In this document: positions 62,992-64,000 of the stretch, piece after piece | How the letters are laid out: the number at the start of each line of letters is the position of its first letter | Numbering within the stretch: position 1 is the stretch's first letter | From: an uncultured Oscillospiraceae bacterium | Lineage (GTDB): Bacteria; Bacillota; Clostridia; Oscillospirales; Oscillospiraceae | Length of the DNA: 64,000 bases | Direction of reading: 5' to 3' | Assembly (NCBI GenBank): GCA_902478785.1 | Contig: CABSMJ010000011.1 | Span: forward strand, 1 to 64,000 | Notes under the pieces: model-generated | Database searches by the model: none | Seen by the model: the letters and a program-made list of their open reading frames with translations, nothing else | What the model was told of the DNA's origin: nothing | Translations under genes and position numbers: made by a program

Positions 62992-63456
62992 ATGGCCCAC
63001 AAAACTCATTGCTCCGACACCGCCTGTCACAGCTGCAGCGGCTGCGGCGGCAGCTGTGCTGTGCCCCGTCCTGCGTCTGTCCACAGGGCAGAGGACCATG
63101 GCAGCGCCCCCTGGCCCGCTGTGCTGAAGCTGGCGCCGGAGGAGGGGGAGTGCTACCACAACACAGACCTTTTGCTTACCGCCGGCTGCGCCGCCCTCAT
63201 TCAGCCGGCCTTCCAGCGCTTTTTGCGGGGCCGAACGGTGCTGGCCCTCTGTCCCGCTCTGAACAGTGACGCTGACACGGAAAAGCTCACCCGCATTCTC
63301 TCCGGCGGCAGTGTGCGCACCGTCACCATTTTGCGCATGGACTCCCCCTGCTGTCAGCCTCTGCGCCAGATGCTCCGCACTGCCCTGGAGGCCTCGGGAA
63401 AGTTTATCCCCTGGCAAGTGGTCACCCTAGACCGCAGCGGCGATCTGGTGGACTGA
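62992..63456 (+). CDS. Cys-rich iron-sulfur-like protein
   Basis: A 154-residue protein. The N terminus has a dense Cys/His cluster (CSDTACHSCSGCGGSC), fitting a [4Fe-4S] or zinc site. The C-terminal domain (ALCPALNSDADTEKLTRIL, then TILRMDSPCCQPL) resembles the C-terminal half of ferredoxin-like proteins of anaerobes that end in an EVPCC-type motif. Exact role unknown; perhaps redox sensing or electron transfer. GGAGG is 6 nt before ATG 62992. Confidence 0.72.
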   Translation: MAHKTHCSDTACHSCSGCGGSCAVPRPASVHRAEDHGSAPWPAVLKLAPEEGECYHNTDLLLTAGCAALIQPAFQRFLRGRTVLALCPALNSDADTEKLTRILSGGSVRTVTILRMDSPCCQPLRQMLRTALEASGKFIPWQVVTLDRSGDLVD

Positions 63457-63459
63457 TTT

Positions 63460-64000
63460 TCAGAGGAGAGGCAGAAACCGGGCAAGCTTTGCGTTGAGCT
63501 TGGTGTAAATCCGCCGCATATAGGGCTCGCTGCTCTCCCGGATGGCTTCCTCCCGTCTCATCCAGCTCACGGCGCTGTTCTCATCCGGCTTTTTCCGCAG
63601 AGGCAGCCGCTCATCCGCCTGCAAAAGGTAGGTTATATTCAGATGCAGGTGAGGCGCCACATAGGCCTGTCGCTTCACATGGCCCTCCACCGGCAGGATC
63701 TCCAGGGAGTAGATCTCCCGGCTCACGGGCCGGGCCGTGAGGCCCGTCTCCTCCTGCACCTCCCGCAGGGCCACCGCCAGCAGGTCCTCCTCTCCGTCGG
63801 CGTGTCCGCCGGCCCAGGACCAGGAGCGGTAGATATTGTGCCAGAGCATCAGCACCTGCTCACCGGTGCGGTCGATGACCCAGGCGGAGGCGGTGAAGTG
63901 CTCCACCGGGTTCTCTCTGGTCAGCACATGGGGCGCAGAGAGCGCCGAGAGCATCAGCTCCCGGTCCCGCAGCTCCTGGCCGCAGTCCGGCTGATAGGCC
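63460..64000 (-). CDS. NUDIX hydrolase (5' end beyond the window)
   Basis: NUDIX box GGHADGEEDLLAVALREVQEETGL (pattern G-x5-E-x7-REUxEExGU) is complete, with a TSAF-like FTASAWVI strand before it. The frame stays open to position 64000 (YQPDCGQELRDRELM precedes the first internal Met at 63954), and NUDIX relatives carry similar N-terminal residues, so the start lies outside. It hydrolyses a nucleoside diphosphate derivative; substrate unknown. Confidence 0.85.
   Translation of the reverse strand, partial: AYQPDCGQELRDRELMLSALSAPHVLTRENPVEHFTASAWVIDRTGEQVLMLWHNIYRSWSWAGGHADGEEDLLAVALREVQEETGLTARPVSREIYSLEILPVEGHVKRQAYVAPHLHLNITYLLQADERLPLRKKPDENSAVSWMRREEAIRESSEPYMRRIYTKLNAKLARFLPLL

Overview
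The window (about 60% G+C, dense, leaderless of rRNA, tRNA, CRISPR or insertion sequences) looks like a chromosome segment of an anaerobic, fermentative Clostridia member, most likely Oscillospiraceae (Flavonifractor / Intestinimonas / Lawsonibacter-like). This is inferred from protein content (NfnAB, FeoAB with a Cys-rich FeoB partner, TRAP transporter, SLH protein, T-box leader, clostridial-type RpoB) and from Shine-Dalgarno strength and codon use; no species can be named from the sequence alone.

Layout. 1-2.5 kb: 5' part of rpoB on the minus strand with its own promoter. 3-7 kb: small housekeeping and orphan genes (XRE regulator, SLH protein, zinc phospholipase-like protein, DUF1643 protein, a broken thpR, a HAD phosphatase). 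7.1-9.6 kb: a CsoR repressor and a P1B-type metal ATPase with three matching operator-like palindromes. 9.6-19.9 kb: a sugar-acid block, with a minus-strand operon (KDPGal aldolase, KDGal kinase, 2-hydroxyacid dehydrogenase, Zn-dehydrogenase, gluconokinase-like FGGY kinase, KDPG aldolase, second 2-hydroxyacid dehydrogenase, then 6-phosphogluconate dehydrogenase), a divergent KduD/IdnO-like reductase and a DeoR regulator. 20.5-32.0 kb: a plus-strand operon of a long transaldolase-family protein, lipoyl E2, E3, a fused alpha-beta E1, a CoA-acylating aldehyde dehydrogenase, a nickel-pincer LarA-family racemase/epimerase and a malic enzyme. 32.1-39.0 kb: converging minus-strand genes for a VOC protein, Zn-dehydrogenase, a second transaldolase-family protein, a TRAP transporter (DctMQP) and an SDR. 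39.6-50 kb: NfnAB electron-bifurcating transhydrogenase with a Rex-like site, a Crp/Fnr regulator, a small NrdD-like protein, CBS protein, and a tsaD-GNAT-rimI-polA group. 50-58.5 kb: pseudouridine synthase, AbrB-like protein, PLP lyase-like protein, DMT transporter, DUF368 flippase, a T-box-controlled metNIQ operon and a DegV protein. 58.7-64 kb: feoA-feoB-Cys-rich protein, a membrane protein plus XRE pair with twin palindromes, CorA, an iron-sulfur protein and a NUDIX hydrolase cut by the window edge.

How the genes work together. The 9.6-19 kb block can feed ketogluconates, idonate/gluconate and 2-keto-3-deoxy sugar acids to pentose phosphate (kinase plus Gnd) or to pyruvate plus triose phosphate (paired aldolases). 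The 20-39 kb block is the most unusual part: import by TRAP, two oxidoreductases, two divergent transaldolase-family Schiff-base enzymes, a hydroxyacid racemase, a malic enzyme, and a 2-oxoacid (or acetoin-type) dehydrogenase complex that ends in acyl-CoA and aldehyde/alcohol. I do not recognise this gene set as a described pathway; it is my main candidate for an undescribed system. NfnAB would balance NADH, NADPH and ferredoxin for such fermentations.
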